A stretch of 59,037 nt of DNA from NCBI GenBank assembly GCA_041746105.1, contig JBGTHP010000038.1, positions 1 to 59,037 of the forward strand. The letters are read 5' to 3'. Under the pieces are notes generated by a model. It was not told where the DNA came from. It ran no database searches and saw only the letters and a list, made by a program, of their open reading frames with translations. Every line of letters begins with the position of its first letter. The stretch's first letter is position 1. The DNA is from JBFHRE01 sp041746105 (lineage in GTDB: Bacteria; Actinomycetota; Acidimicrobiia; Spongiisociales; ZC4RG35). A program made the translations under genes and the position numbers. Positions 16,572 through 25,591 of the stretch are shown one piece after another.

Positions 16572-16655
16572 CGCTTGTCCGGTACCCATTCTCCGTACCG
16601 CTTGTCCGGTAACGCTTGTCCGGTACCGATTGTCACCGTACCGTTTGGCACCGTC
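16572..16655. repeat. Array of about six 14-bp repeats upstream of whiB
   Basis: Three exact copies of CGCTTGTCCGGTA begin at 16572, 16599 and 16613. Degenerate copies fill the register at 16586 (CCATTCTCCGTAC), 16627 (CGATTGTCACCGTAC) and 16642 (CGTTTGGCACCGTC). The unit is 13-15 bp. The array lies 38 bp before the whiB start, within its likely leader or promoter. It could be an iterated binding site for a regulator, or a locally expanding repeat. Confidence 0.75.
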
Positions 16656-16669
16656 TGCTTCTTGCAAAC

Positions 16670-16681
16670 GTGTAATTACAC
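16670..16681. promoter_or_regulatory. Perfect 12-bp palindrome GTGTAATTACAC
   Basis: The palindrome sits next to the 14-bp repeat array in the whiB-sdhC divergent region. It has the form of a dimeric repressor or activator site. The cognate regulator cannot be named from the sequence. Confidence 0.4.
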
Positions 16682-16912
16682 AGGTGTGATCATGACAGAG
16701 CCCGCGCGCGGCGTCAACCCCGAACGCCTGATCCTTTGGGACTATTTCGTAGGATCTGCGTTTTGGCGATTCTCACGTGCCACCGTCGCTGCCGTCTAGC
16801 CCTATCCTCCTATGACCACCTCAACGTGGTCTGGACCAGCTCCGGCGGGCCCGACTACGCACTGGCTGGTTGCCGCGCCATAATCGGGGCCGGACGTTTA
16901 CGAAGGGATGTG
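16682..16912. other. Upstream region of sdhC without a confident gene
   Basis: No gene is supported here. A 35-codon frame (ATG 16692, stop 16797-16799, starting MTEPARGVNP) has a weak AGGTG site but no recognisable features. The sdhC reading frame stays open back to 16736, but that part is not conserved-looking. The region probably holds the promoter and leader of the sdhCAB operon, though no clear promoter hexamers were found. Confidence 0.4.
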
Positions 16913-17671
16913 GTGACAACTACCGCCGAACCAACCGGAACTTCGACTCGACGCGTTCCCTGGCCCGTCGAGTTCTACCGATCGGCAGTCGGCAAGAAGT
17001 GGGTGATGGCGGTCACCGGAATCATTCTTCTTGGGTTTGTCCTCGTCCACATGATCGGCAACCTCAAGATCTTCATCCTCGAACCGGTGACCGACGGAAT
17101 CGTGACCGACTTCGAGATCGATCTCTATGGCGAGAAACTGAGAACGCTGTTGTTCCCGCTTCTCCCCCACCATGTTCTTCTCTGGATCATGCGGATCGGA
17201 CTGATCGGCGCTTTCGGTTTCCATGTCCATGCGGCCACCTCGCTGACGATCATGAACCGCAAAGCCCGCCCACTCGATTATCAGGGGCCAAGGGAGTATC
17301 TCGTAGCCAACTATGCCTCCCGCACCATGCGCTGGAGTGGAGTCATAGTTCTCCTGTTCCTGGCCTGGCATCTCGCCGACTTCACCTGGGGGGTCGCCCC
17401 GTTCGCTCCAGATGCTTGGGTTCATGGCGAAGTCCACGACAACTTCATCGCCAGTTTCAGCAGGGTTCCGGTGTCGGCTCTGTACATCGTTGCCAACGTC
17501 GCTTTGGCGTTCCACCTCTATCACGGTGCGTGGTCGATGTTCCAGAGTCTCGGGGTCAACAACCCACGGTTCAACCCGTGGCGGCGCTACCTGGCGATCG
17601 CTTTCACCGCATCGATCGTGCTCGCCAACATCTCTTTCCCGGTTGCGGTGATGGCCGGGATCATCGAATGA
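16913..17671 (+). CDS. sdhC: Succinate dehydrogenase cytochrome b558 subunit
   Basis: This is the di-heme membrane anchor of complex II of the b558 (B. subtilis/Actinomycetota) type, which passes electrons to menaquinone. Five membrane segments are visible, with candidate heme histidines in VLVHMIGN, HHVLLW, FGFHVHAAT, LAWHLADF and FHLYHGAWSMFQSLG. The GTG at 16913 follows AAGGGA and gives 252 residues. The frame is open further upstream to 16736 without family features. It is the first gene of sdhCAB. No separate sdhD is needed in this type. Confidence 0.93.
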   Translation: MTTTAEPTGTSTRRVPWPVEFYRSAVGKKWVMAVTGIILLGFVLVHMIGNLKIFILEPVTDGIVTDFEIDLYGEKLRTLLFPLLPHHVLLWIMRIGLIGAFGFHVHAATSLTIMNRKARPLDYQGPREYLVANYASRTMRWSGVIVLLFLAWHLADFTWGVAPFAPDAWVHGEVHDNFIASFSRVPVSALYIVANVALAFHLYHGAWSMFQSLGVNNPRFNPWRRYLAIAFTASIVLANISFPVAVMAGIIE

Positions 17672-17687
17672 GGAGTCGCTGATCGCA

Positions 17688-19604
17688 ATGCAACTCGACC
17701 CGAGGGTCCCCACAGGACCGATCGAGGACAAGTGGGAGAACCACAAGTTCTCGATCAAGCTCGTGAACCCGAACAACAAGCGGAAGTTCAAGGTCCTGGT
17801 GGTGGGAACCGGTTTGGCCGGCGCCTCGGCCGCGGCGACCCTGGCCGAACTCGGCTACGACGTCGAGGCTTTCACGTTCCACGACAGCCCTCGACGAGCC
17901 CACTCGATCGCGGCCCAGGGCGGGATCAACGCCGCCAAGAACTACCGAAACGACGGCGACTCCGTTTTCCGACTGTTTTATGACACCGTCAAGGGTGGTG
18001 ACTTCCGGTCACGGGAGGCGAACGTCTACCGGCTTGCCGACGTTTCGGTGAACATCATCGACCAGGCGACGGCCCAGGGAGTTCCGTTTGCCCGCGAATA
18101 CGGCGGACTTCTCGACAACCGGAGCTTTGGCGGCGCTCAGGTCTCACGCACGTTTTATGCCAGGGGCCAGACCGGCCAGCAGCTGCTCCTCGGCGCCTAC
18201 TCGGCCCTGATGCGCCAGGTCGGCCTCGGAGCCGTGAAACTCCACACCAAACAAGAGATGCTCGACGTGGTCGTCAAGGACGGCCGGGCCGTCGGCATCG
18301 TCACCCGCCATCTCGCAACCGGGGAGATGAAACGTTGGTCAGGACATGCCGTGGTCCTCGCCACCGGCGGCTATGCCAACGTGTTCTATCTGTCGACCAA
18401 CGCCATGTATTGCAACGTCACGGCGGCGTGGCGTGCCCACCGACGCGGCGCCGCGTTCGCAAACCCGTGTTACACCCAGATTCACCCCACCTGTATTCCC
18501 CAGTCAGACGAGTTTCAGTCGAAGCTGACCTTGATGTCGGAGTCGCTCAGAAACGACGGCCGGATCTGGGTCCCCAAGAGCCCCGACGACAACCGGCCGG
18601 CGGCACAGATCGCGGAGAGCGAGCGCGACTATTTCCTGGAGCGGATTTACCCGTCGTTCGGGAACCTGGCGCCGCGTGACGTTTCCAGCCGCGCCGCCAA
18701 ACGAGCGGTCGATGCCGGCAACGGGGTCGGACCCCTCAAGAACGGGGTTTACCTCGACTTCAAGGACGCGATCGCCCGGCTCGGTGAGGACACCATCCGT
18801 GAGCGTTACAGCAACCTTTTCGAGATGTATGAACGGATCACAGACGAAGATCCGTATCAACGGCCGATGCGGATCTATCCGGCCCCTCATTACACGATGG
18901 GCGGACTGTGGGTGGACTACAACCTGATGACAACCGTGCCGGGACTGTACGCCATCGGGGAGGCCAATTTCTCCGACCACGGAGCCAACCGTCTCGGCGC
19001 CTCCGCCTTGATGCAAGGTCTCGCCGACGGCTACTTCGTCCTTCCCTACACCATCGGGGACTATCTGGCCGGTTTCCTGAACAGCCCCGTGGTTCCAACC
19101 GACGACCCTGCGTTCGACGAAGTCGCCTCGGAAGTCGACGATCGCATAGAGCGGTTCCTCTCGAGCCGGGGCACACGCACCGTTGACGATTATCACCGCC
19201 AACTCGGTCGCATCGTCTGGGATTACTGCGGGATGAGCCGCGACGCCGCCGGCCTGGACAAGGCGATGTCGGAGATTCCGGCGCTTTATGAGGAGTTCAA
19301 GACCGACGTGAAGGTGCTCGGAACCGGGGACTCCCTCAACCAGACCCTTGAGAAGGCGGGCCGGGTAGACGATTTCTTCCAACTTGCGATGCTCATGTGC
19401 CGCGACGCCCGCGATCGCGAGGAGTCGTGTGGCGGCCATTTCCGGGAGGAATATCAGGACGCCGAAGGCGAGGCCAAACGCGACGACGAGAACTTCGCAT
19501 ATTCGGCCGCCTGGGAATGGACCGGAGACCCCTCGGCGCCGAACCTCCACAAGGAGCAACTCGAATTCGACAACGTCAAGCTGGCCACCAGGAGTTACAA
19601 GTGA
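17688..19604 (+). CDS. sdhA: Succinate dehydrogenase flavoprotein subunit
   Basis: This catalytic subunit of complex II oxidises succinate to fumarate with covalently bound FAD. The dinucleotide-binding GTGLAGASAA is near residue 41. HSIAAQGGINAAKNY carries the histidine that links FAD, IHPTC and the arginine/histidine region PAPHYTMGGLWVD form the substrate site, and GANRLGASALMQGLADG is conserved. The 638 residues fit the long form that pairs with the b558 anchor. It lies 16 bp after sdhC, with AGGAG upstream. Confidence 0.96.
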   Translation: MQLDPRVPTGPIEDKWENHKFSIKLVNPNNKRKFKVLVVGTGLAGASAAATLAELGYDVEAFTFHDSPRRAHSIAAQGGINAAKNYRNDGDSVFRLFYDTVKGGDFRSREANVYRLADVSVNIIDQATAQGVPFAREYGGLLDNRSFGGAQVSRTFYARGQTGQQLLLGAYSALMRQVGLGAVKLHTKQEMLDVVVKDGRAVGIVTRHLATGEMKRWSGHAVVLATGGYANVFYLSTNAMYCNVTAAWRAHRRGAAFANPCYTQIHPTCIPQSDEFQSKLTLMSESLRNDGRIWVPKSPDDNRPAAQIAESERDYFLERIYPSFGNLAPRDVSSRAAKRAVDAGNGVGPLKNGVYLDFKDAIARLGEDTIRERYSNLFEMYERITDEDPYQRPMRIYPAPHYTMGGLWVDYNLMTTVPGLYAIGEANFSDHGANRLGASALMQGLADGYFVLPYTIGDYLAGFLNSPVVPTDDPAFDEVASEVDDRIERFLSSRGTRTVDDYHRQLGRIVWDYCGMSRDAAGLDKAMSEIPALYEEFKTDVKVLGTGDSLNQTLEKAGRVDDFFQLAMLMCRDARDREESCGGHFREEYQDAEGEAKRDDENFAYSAAWEWTGDPSAPNLHKEQLEFDNVKLATRSYK

Positions 19605-19650
19605 TGGCCGCGAGGCTCCTATCCCGAATCGCGATTGCGGGCGTGAACCA

Positions 19651-20415
19651 ATGAAGGTGACACTGAATGTTTGGCGACAGGATTCGCCTGCCAAACGGGG
19701 TGAGTTTCGAACCTACTTCGTCGACGACATCAAAGAGGAGATGTCGTTCCTCGAGATGCTGGACGTGCTCAACGAGAGACTGACGCTGGCGGGTGAAGAA
19801 CCAATCGCATTCGACTCCGACTGCCGCGAAGGAATCTGTGGAACCTGCGGGTTGATGATCAACGGGCAGGCGCATGGTCCTCAACGAGGCGCGGCCGTCT
19901 GCCAGCTTCACATGCGTTCCTTTGCCGACGGAGAAACCATCACCGTCGAGCCGTGGCGGGCGGCCGCCTTCCCGGTCATGCGCGACCTGATGGTCGACCG
20001 CTCGTCCTTCGACCAGATCATCGCCGCCGGGGGTTACATCACGGTGCCGACCGGGTCGGCCCCCGACGCCAACCTGATCCCTGTCCCCAAAGAAGTTTCC
20101 GACACCGCCTTCGACGCCGCCGCGTGTATCGGTTGCGGCGCATGTGTGGCGGCCTGTCCCAACTCCGCCGCCAACTTGTTCACCGCCGCCAAGGTGACCC
20201 ACCTCAACCTTCTCCCCCAGGGTCAGCCTGAACGTTTCGACCGGGTGGTGAACATGGTCGACACGATGGAAGAGTTTTTCGGATCGTGCACCAACCACGG
20301 CGAATGCGAAAAAGCCTGTCCCAAGCAGATCTCGATCGATTTCATCGCCCTGATGAACCGCGACTACATCAAGGCCAAGTTCAAGAACCGCCGCCTGCTC
20401 AGCCAGCGCGGCTGA
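19651..20415 (+). CDS. sdhB: Succinate dehydrogenase iron-sulfur subunit
   Basis: This subunit carries electrons from FAD to the membrane anchor. An N-terminal ferredoxin domain holds the [2Fe-2S] cysteines (CREGICGTCG, with a further Cys in AAVCQLH). The C-terminal domain has CIGCGACVAACPN and CTNHGECEKACPK for the [4Fe-4S] and [3Fe-4S] clusters. The ATG at 19651 (MKVTLNVWRQ) gives 254 residues. The longer open frame upstream overlaps sdhA and is not part of the gene. It is the last gene of sdhCAB. Confidence 0.96.
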   Translation: MKVTLNVWRQDSPAKRGEFRTYFVDDIKEEMSFLEMLDVLNERLTLAGEEPIAFDSDCREGICGTCGLMINGQAHGPQRGAAVCQLHMRSFADGETITVEPWRAAAFPVMRDLMVDRSSFDQIIAAGGYITVPTGSAPDANLIPVPKEVSDTAFDAAACIGCGACVAACPNSAANLFTAAKVTHLNLLPQGQPERFDRVVNMVDTMEEFFGSCTNHGECEKACPKQISIDFIALMNRDYIKAKFKNRRLLSQRG

Positions 20416-20492
20416 AACGCCAAGAATTGGACCTACCGCATACGCCGAGCGGCAACTAACATGCTGCACCGGGCAAAGGGAGAGTGCAGACC

Positions 20493-20978
20493 ATGGGCCG
20501 GTCGCAACATGGGCAAGTGAAGGGTCGACGCAACCGACGCCGTGAGGGCGGTGCCGCCGCCGTCGAGATGGCGATAATCGCCCCCCTCCTGATCCTTCTA
20601 CTCCTCGGAATCGTCGAGTTCGGTTGGATCTTCGGGCAGTTCAATGCCGTCCGTCATGCCGCTCGAGAAGGTGGCCGTTTTGCGGCAGTCGACGGGGGCG
20701 GGAACGCGGCGATCTGCGCAGTCGTCGACGCCGCGGTCGAGGGGCAGTCGGCCGGTATGACGCTGCTCGAGGTGAGGTTGGACGACGGATCTGGAGCACT
20801 AGCCGGAAAGATCGGCTCTGACGCCACCGTCGAGGTCCGCGCCACCCTCCAGGGTCTCAGTGGCGCACCATTCATAACAAACTTCCTTCCGTCCACCCTC
20901 GTGTCGGAAGCAACGTTCCGGCTGGAGCAAGATGCGACATGGACGGATCAGGCCTTCACGGCGGTGGGAAGTTGTTGA
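20493..20978 (+). CDS. TadE-like pilus-assembly protein, copy 1
   Basis: TadE-like proteins are minor pilin-like components of Tad/Flp secretion systems. The N-terminus has a basic stretch, then GGAAAVEMAIIAPLLILLLLG, the prepilin-like segment with glutamate five residues after the likely cleavage glycine, and the conserved EFGWIFGQFNAVRHAAREGGRFAA. The ATG at 20493 lies about ten bases after AAAGGGAGA. A GTG at 20484 is the alternative. Its stop overlaps the start of the next gene. No TadA/B/C or prepilin peptidase is in the window. Confidence 0.85.
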   Translation: MGRSQHGQVKGRRNRRREGGAAAVEMAIIAPLLILLLLGIVEFGWIFGQFNAVRHAAREGGRFAAVDGGGNAAICAVVDAAVEGQSAGMTLLEVRLDDGSGALAGKIGSDATVEVRATLQGLSGAPFITNFLPSTLVSEATFRLEQDATWTDQAFTAVGSC

Positions 20979-22582
20979 CCAGGCTCTCCGACGAGAAAGG
21001 CGTCAGTGGAATCCTGATCGGGGCCTCCCTTTTCCTCATGATGGGGGTTGCGGCAATCGCTCTCGACATCAGTGCGGGCTTCAACGAACGACGACAAGAT
21101 CAGACGAGCGCAGACGCCGGTGCCCTGGCCGCAGGGGTCGCTCTCATGAGCGGTGGGGGTGACGTCCAGGCAGTAGCTGCTGCCAAACAATTGGTGACCA
21201 CAAATCTGTCTTCCACCGTTTCTGCCGCCGATTGGCTCGCCTGCACCGACTCGGACGCCCTCGGATCATATTCGTCGGCTCAGGCCACAGCGCTGGGACT
21301 CCCCCAGAATCAGCCCTGCATCAGCTTCGGCTCTTCCGGAAACGGACTGGCGTTCGACCGGATCAGGGTCAAGGTTCCGACTAGAGACACTTCGGTTGTG
21401 TTTGGGCGAGTCCTCGGCGCGATCAACATCCAAACCAGCGCGGCGGCCGAGGTCACCTTGGAACCAGTCGGGCAATCCGGCTCCTTTCCGGCTTCCGTTT
21501 ACAACAGTGCTGCAGCAGGCAACACCTTCTGCATCAAGACTGGCACAAATGGCAACGCTCAGAATTCGTGCGGCGGCTCAACGCAAGGGAATTTCGGGTC
21601 GTTCCGACCCTATATTTACGTGGAAGTCGGCCCTTCGAACCCGAACTCTGTCTGCGACACAGGAGAGTCGAGTCACCCGATGTCCTACGTAATGGCGAAC
21701 GGAATAGACCACCTGTTTGGAATTGCGACTGGCGAAGGATCCGGGGTGCGAACAAATGGCGCAGACTGTCCCGTCGCATCGGGAGGCTCGGTGGGCCCGT
21801 TGTTTCCTGACCGGGTCAGAGAAACCGGCGGATATCAGGCCGCCGATGTAACAAGGGGCCTTGTGACGAGCGGCACATATGACGGCGTTCCGTACATCGG
21901 GCGACTCCAACACGCTCGCGTCGCCTCTGCTTGGGCGGATATCTACGGAAGCGCCACGGTTTTTGGAATCAGGATCGACAACCGTCCACTGTGGACTTTT
22001 ATCGACGCAACTCAGGCGGGGCTCGCGGATGCGGCGATTCCTGGAAACGCTACGGACTGCACGGACGCAGCGGCCCTCCCGGCGAACCCCACCCCTGTAG
22101 CAAACCCGTATGCTCCGGCTACGGACGCTGTCGACGCAGCGTATGCATTGCTCTTCAAATGTCTCACGGATTTCGCCTCTTTTAACGTGGCGTTGGCAGA
22201 CGGCTTGTTTGTTGAGGAGATATACCGGTCGTCAAGACTGACAGTGGTGCCTGAGTACTGGCAGTTCGGTCCCAGTGGCAATTTCTACGACATCAAAGAC
22301 TTCCGGCCCGCCTACATAAACTCTATTTGGACTGAGAAAAAGCCTCAGTGGCAGTGCACCGGCACTTTCGTCATGGTGAGCGGATCTTATTGTCGCCATG
22401 AACCAGGCCGAACGGGTGAGATAACTGTTCAAGGCAACGCCACTGTCGATTCTGCCAATGCCATTCTGCTCAACTGCGAGATGCTGCCGAGCCTGGACGA
22501 TCCGCGCGAGCGCTGCAAGCGAATAAGCACGCCTGGCGGCAACACGATCACCGCCTACTTGAACATTTTCCTCACCAAATAG
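20972..22582 (+). CDS. TadG-like protein with Tad_N anchor, copy 1
   Basis: An N-terminal hydrophobic helix (GILIGASLFLMMGVAAIALDI) and the motif SAGFNERRQDQTSADAGALA identify the Tad_N/TadG anchor. About 480 further residues form an extracellular domain I do not recognise. It shares with copy 2 the blocks CGGS-x-GNFGS, RPLW, KCL-x-D and SSR-x3-VP, and several cysteines. The first TTG of the TTG-TTG-ACC start aligns with the ATG-TTG-ACC of copy 2 and overlaps the tadE stop, so translation is coupled. Third-position GC looks lower than in copy 2. Confidence 0.82.
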   Translation: MLTRLSDEKGVSGILIGASLFLMMGVAAIALDISAGFNERRQDQTSADAGALAAGVALMSGGGDVQAVAAAKQLVTTNLSSTVSAADWLACTDSDALGSYSSAQATALGLPQNQPCISFGSSGNGLAFDRIRVKVPTRDTSVVFGRVLGAINIQTSAAAEVTLEPVGQSGSFPASVYNSAAAGNTFCIKTGTNGNAQNSCGGSTQGNFGSFRPYIYVEVGPSNPNSVCDTGESSHPMSYVMANGIDHLFGIATGEGSGVRTNGADCPVASGGSVGPLFPDRVRETGGYQAADVTRGLVTSGTYDGVPYIGRLQHARVASAWADIYGSATVFGIRIDNRPLWTFIDATQAGLADAAIPGNATDCTDAAALPANPTPVANPYAPATDAVDAAYALLFKCLTDFASFNVALADGLFVEEIYRSSRLTVVPEYWQFGPSGNFYDIKDFRPAYINSIWTEKKPQWQCTGTFVMVSGSYCRHEPGRTGEITVQGNATVDSANAILLNCEMLPSLDDPRERCKRISTPGGNTITAYLNIFLTK

Positions 22583-22678
22583 CCGGCGGAAAAACCAACC
22601 CAAGATCGCCTCGAGCTGCTAAAGCGCGCCTGCGTTTCTGCCGATATGAATGGCTAAGCGTCACGGAGTGTCGAACTC

Positions 22679-23140
22679 ATGGGCAACCGAAAAAAAGAAC
22701 GGGGTGCGTCCGCGGTCGAGATGGCCTTGGTTGCCCCTTTTCTGATCCTGCTTCTGATCGGAACGGTCGAGTTCGCCTACAAGTTCGCCCAGTACAACGA
22801 GGTCCGGCACGCAGCCCGTGAAGGCGCACGTTATGCGGCGGTCAGCGACCGCGACCACAACCTCGACGGCACCGCCGGAATCCAGAACGCCGACGTCGTC
22901 CTGGCAGTATGCAACGCCATCAACCTCCCGGGTTCAACCGTGACCGTGACCACAACCCGGACGGGGGCCACCATCGGCAGCACCGGAACGGTGACCGTGA
23001 ACGCCAGCGTCACCACCATGACCAACGCTCCCATCGTGACCCAATTTCTCAACAGTGTCGTCGCCAGCGGACTCAACAACACCGCCACCTTCCGCCTCGA
23101 GCAGGCTGCCACGTGGAACGCCGGTTCTGGCACATGTTGA
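22679..23140 (+). CDS. TadE-like pilus-assembly protein, copy 2
   Basis: This is a paralogue of the gene at 20493. It has the same short basic start (MGNRKKERG), then GASAVEMALVAPFLILLLIG with the +5 glutamate, then EFAYKFAQYNEVRHAAREGARYAA. The C-terminal half (about 70 residues) is a threonine/valine-rich beta-type region ending in FRLEQAATW-x-GC, matching FRLEQDATW in copy 1. Its stop overlaps the next gene by seven bases. It follows copy 1 of the tadG-like gene by 96 bp, in which I see no other feature. Confidence 0.85.
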   Translation: MGNRKKERGASAVEMALVAPFLILLLIGTVEFAYKFAQYNEVRHAAREGARYAAVSDRDHNLDGTAGIQNADVVLAVCNAINLPGSTVTVTTTRTGATIGSTGTVTVNASVTTMTNAPIVTQFLNSVVASGLNNTATFRLEQAATWNAGSGTC

Positions 23141-24708
23141 CCTTCGCACGGCGGCAAAACGAAAAGGGCGCAGCTGCGTTTCTGGTTGCGGCATGCCTAT
23201 TGCTGCTGCTGGGCATGGCCGCGATCGCGGTTGACCTTTCCGCCGGATTCAACGAGAGGCGTCAGGACCAGACCGCCGTCGACCTCGGCGCCCTCTCTGG
23301 TGCCGTCCAGTTCTACGCAACTCCCCCGTCCGGCACCAGCCGTGAGGTGTCGGTGGCGACCGAGACCCTGGCCATCGTCAGGGCCAACCTCGACACGACC
23401 TACACCAACGCCGAATGGCAAACGCTCTGGCAGACCTGCACCGACCCCACCAAGAACACAGGACAGTTCGAGTGGCAGTCGATCAAGAGCCCGTTTGGGG
23501 GTACCCCGACCACCCTCGACTGCATTTCGCTCGACCCCGGCGAGGCAGTTGCCGATCCGTCCGCGCCCACGGGTCAGAGATTGATCGCCGCCATCCGGGT
23601 CAAGCTTCCCGACCAAATCATCGAAGCCATGTTCGGCAAAGTCATCGGAACATCCGAGTTGACCACCAGCGCCTATGCCATCGCCGCCCTCAGCCCGCGT
23701 TCGGGTGGCGGAATCCTCCCCTTCGCCCTCTACTCCGGCGCCGCCGACGGTGGGATCACCTGTCTCTCCAACAACTCCGGTGGCACCGCTGTCCTCCCTT
23801 GCGGTGGTCCCAGCAGCGGCAACTTCGGTTCACTCAATTCGCCCATTTTCGGCGACGTCGACAGCGGGATCGCCTCCAACTGCGGCGGCAACCCGGCCAA
23901 CCAGGTGCTTGCCTACAACATCGCGGCCGGACTCGACCACATCGTCATCCCGTATGCGAGCGGGGTCGACTGGACCAACCCCGCCAACGAGATCCTCGAC
24001 CAATGTTCCAACCTGTTCGTAAACACCATGTTCCTCGACACCGGGTTCCCGTCGGGCTCGGCCGAAGGCCTCGTGACCGGCTCGGTGATAAACGGAGCCA
24101 CTCCCCGCCTGCAACAGGTCCCATCGGGATGGCAGACCGAGATCGTCGGTGGAGGCTACGTACTCGAGGACCGACCGCTGTGGGAGTTGTTCAACTTCAC
24201 CGCCTCCAACGGGGCTCCGGCCGGATTGCCGACCTCTTGTGGTGGTTTTGACGGCAACAGCTTCGACTGGGATCCCGCCCGGGCCGGTCTCGAACCCAAT
24301 CAGAGCCACTACCACCTCACCAAGTGCCTGGCCGACTACGTGGCGGAAGGACGGACTGCCGAGTTGTTCTCCGAGAGTATCGGCGACAGTTCCCGCTTCT
24401 CCTACGTTCCCCAATTCTTCGAAGCAAGCCCGCCCTCGGGGGCCAGCAACCCCCGCCACGTCTGGCGCTTCAAGGCGGTCTGGCTCCAGGGCACCTGGTT
24501 CGGCACCGGAGCCAACACCTTCTCGTTCTTCCCCGGCGAGACCTGCAAGAGGGTCAACAACGACTCGGTGGTTTCCTGCGACCAGAATCGCGCCCTCAGA
24601 CAGATGACCGCGTACGTGATTCCGGAGAACGCTTTGCCTGCGGACCTGCGCGCCGGCGCCCCCGGCACATCCGGGGCGAACCCGTTCGTTGTCGAACTCT
24701 TCGGCTGA
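23134..24708 (+). CDS. TadG-like protein with Tad_N anchor, copy 2
   Basis: The protein has a 15-residue basic lead, a hydrophobic helix (AAFLVAACLLLLLGMAAIAVDL) and SAGFNERRQDQTAVDLGALSGA, the Tad_N signature. A predicted extracellular domain of about 470 residues follows. CLSNN...LPCGGPSSGNFGS, EDRPLWELF, KCLADYV and SSRFSYVPQFFE align with copy 1. The ATG at 23134 overlaps the tadE stop. The longer open frame from 22909 lies inside tadE in another frame. Third-position GC is high, like the surrounding genes. Role: probably a cell-surface or pilus-associated structural protein. Confidence 0.85.
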   Translation: MLTFARRQNEKGAAAFLVAACLLLLLGMAAIAVDLSAGFNERRQDQTAVDLGALSGAVQFYATPPSGTSREVSVATETLAIVRANLDTTYTNAEWQTLWQTCTDPTKNTGQFEWQSIKSPFGGTPTTLDCISLDPGEAVADPSAPTGQRLIAAIRVKLPDQIIEAMFGKVIGTSELTTSAYAIAALSPRSGGGILPFALYSGAADGGITCLSNNSGGTAVLPCGGPSSGNFGSLNSPIFGDVDSGIASNCGGNPANQVLAYNIAAGLDHIVIPYASGVDWTNPANEILDQCSNLFVNTMFLDTGFPSGSAEGLVTGSVINGATPRLQQVPSGWQTEIVGGGYVLEDRPLWELFNFTASNGAPAGLPTSCGGFDGNSFDWDPARAGLEPNQSHYHLTKCLADYVAEGRTAELFSESIGDSSRFSYVPQFFEASPPSGASNPRHVWRFKAVWLQGTWFGTGANTFSFFPGETCKRVNNDSVVSCDQNRALRQMTAYVIPENALPADLRAGAPGTSGANPFVVELFG

Positions 24709-24730
24709 GACGAACCTCTAGGCTCAGTGG

Positions 24731-25591
24731 GTGTTGTTTCCCACGTTGATGCCGGCTCTGGTCACCCCGTTCACTAAGGGCGGACGGATCAGCAAATCCA
24801 ATCACTCCCACAACCTCGAGTTCCTGGTAGGTCTCGGGATCGAAGGCTTTCTCCTGGGGGGCTCTACCGGAGAAGGCCCCCTCCTCGAAGCGGGTGAGCG
24901 GGCGACGCTGATCAAAACCGCACGCAAGACGCTGGGGGCGGCACCCCACGTCATGGTCGGGATCGTGGCAGAGTCGCAGCGCCAGGCGGCCCGCCAGATC
25001 AAAGAATCGGCCGCCGCCGGCGCCGACGCCGCTCTCGTGTTGACACCCGTCACCCTCGGCCGCAACAGCCTCGATGTACAGCGCCGGTTCTTCAACCTGG
25101 TCGCGGACGACTCGACGCTGCCCGTCCTCCTCTACTCGGTCCCCCGCAACACCGGGTACGCGCTGGATGCCGATCTCTCGATCGAGTTGTCGCATCACCC
25201 CAACATCGTGGGCATGAAGGACTCCGGCGGGGACTCGGTCAGAATCGGGCGGATCGCACGAGAATCGGCGGCCGGGTTCACGGTGTTCAACGGCGCCAGC
25301 GCCTCGATCGCACTGGCCCTCGCCGGCGGCGCCCACGGAGCGATAACCGCCTCCACCAACTATCTCCCGCAGACCATCGCCGCCCTGGTCGAGGCCGCAC
25401 ATGAAAACCAATCAGAGGCATTGCGACTCCAGGACACCGTGACTTCCATCACCTCCAAGGTGGAGGCGATCGGGGTTCCCGGCGTCAAGGCGGCGGCCAA
25501 GCTGCTCGGCCTCAAGCCGGGTTTACCCCGCGCCCCCTTCGAGCCCCCAGGGCGATCATGGATTCGCAGCATCTCGCCGCTGGTCGAATGA
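24731..25591 (+). CDS. DapA-family aldolase (dihydrodipicolinate synthase-like)
   Basis: This is a class I aldolase of the DHDPS/N-acetylneuraminate lyase family, folded as a TIM barrel. GGSTGEGPLL (about residues 43-52) is the pyruvate carboxylate site, Tyr in LLYSVPRNTG is the catalytic tyrosine, and Lys in GMKDSGGD forms the Schiff base. The family includes 4-hydroxy-tetrahydrodipicolinate synthase and several sugar-acid and hydroxyproline aldolases. Without lysine-synthesis genes nearby the substrate stays open. It starts with GTG, 22 bp after the second TadG-like gene. Confidence 0.85.
   Translation: MLFPTLMPALVTPFTKGGRISKSNHSHNLEFLVGLGIEGFLLGGSTGEGPLLEAGERATLIKTARKTLGAAPHVMVGIVAESQRQAARQIKESAAAGADAALVLTPVTLGRNSLDVQRRFFNLVADDSTLPVLLYSVPRNTGYALDADLSIELSHHPNIVGMKDSGGDSVRIGRIARESAAGFTVFNGASASIALALAGGAHGAITASTNYLPQTIAALVEAAHENQSEALRLQDTVTSITSKVEAIGVPGVKAAAKLLGLKPGLPRAPFEPPGRSWIRSISPLVE

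Noticed and set aside
16692..16799. A 35-codon frame between whiB and sdhC (MTEPARGVNP...)
   Set aside because: It has a weak ribosome site and no signal peptide, motif or terminator. It may be part of the sdhC leader.
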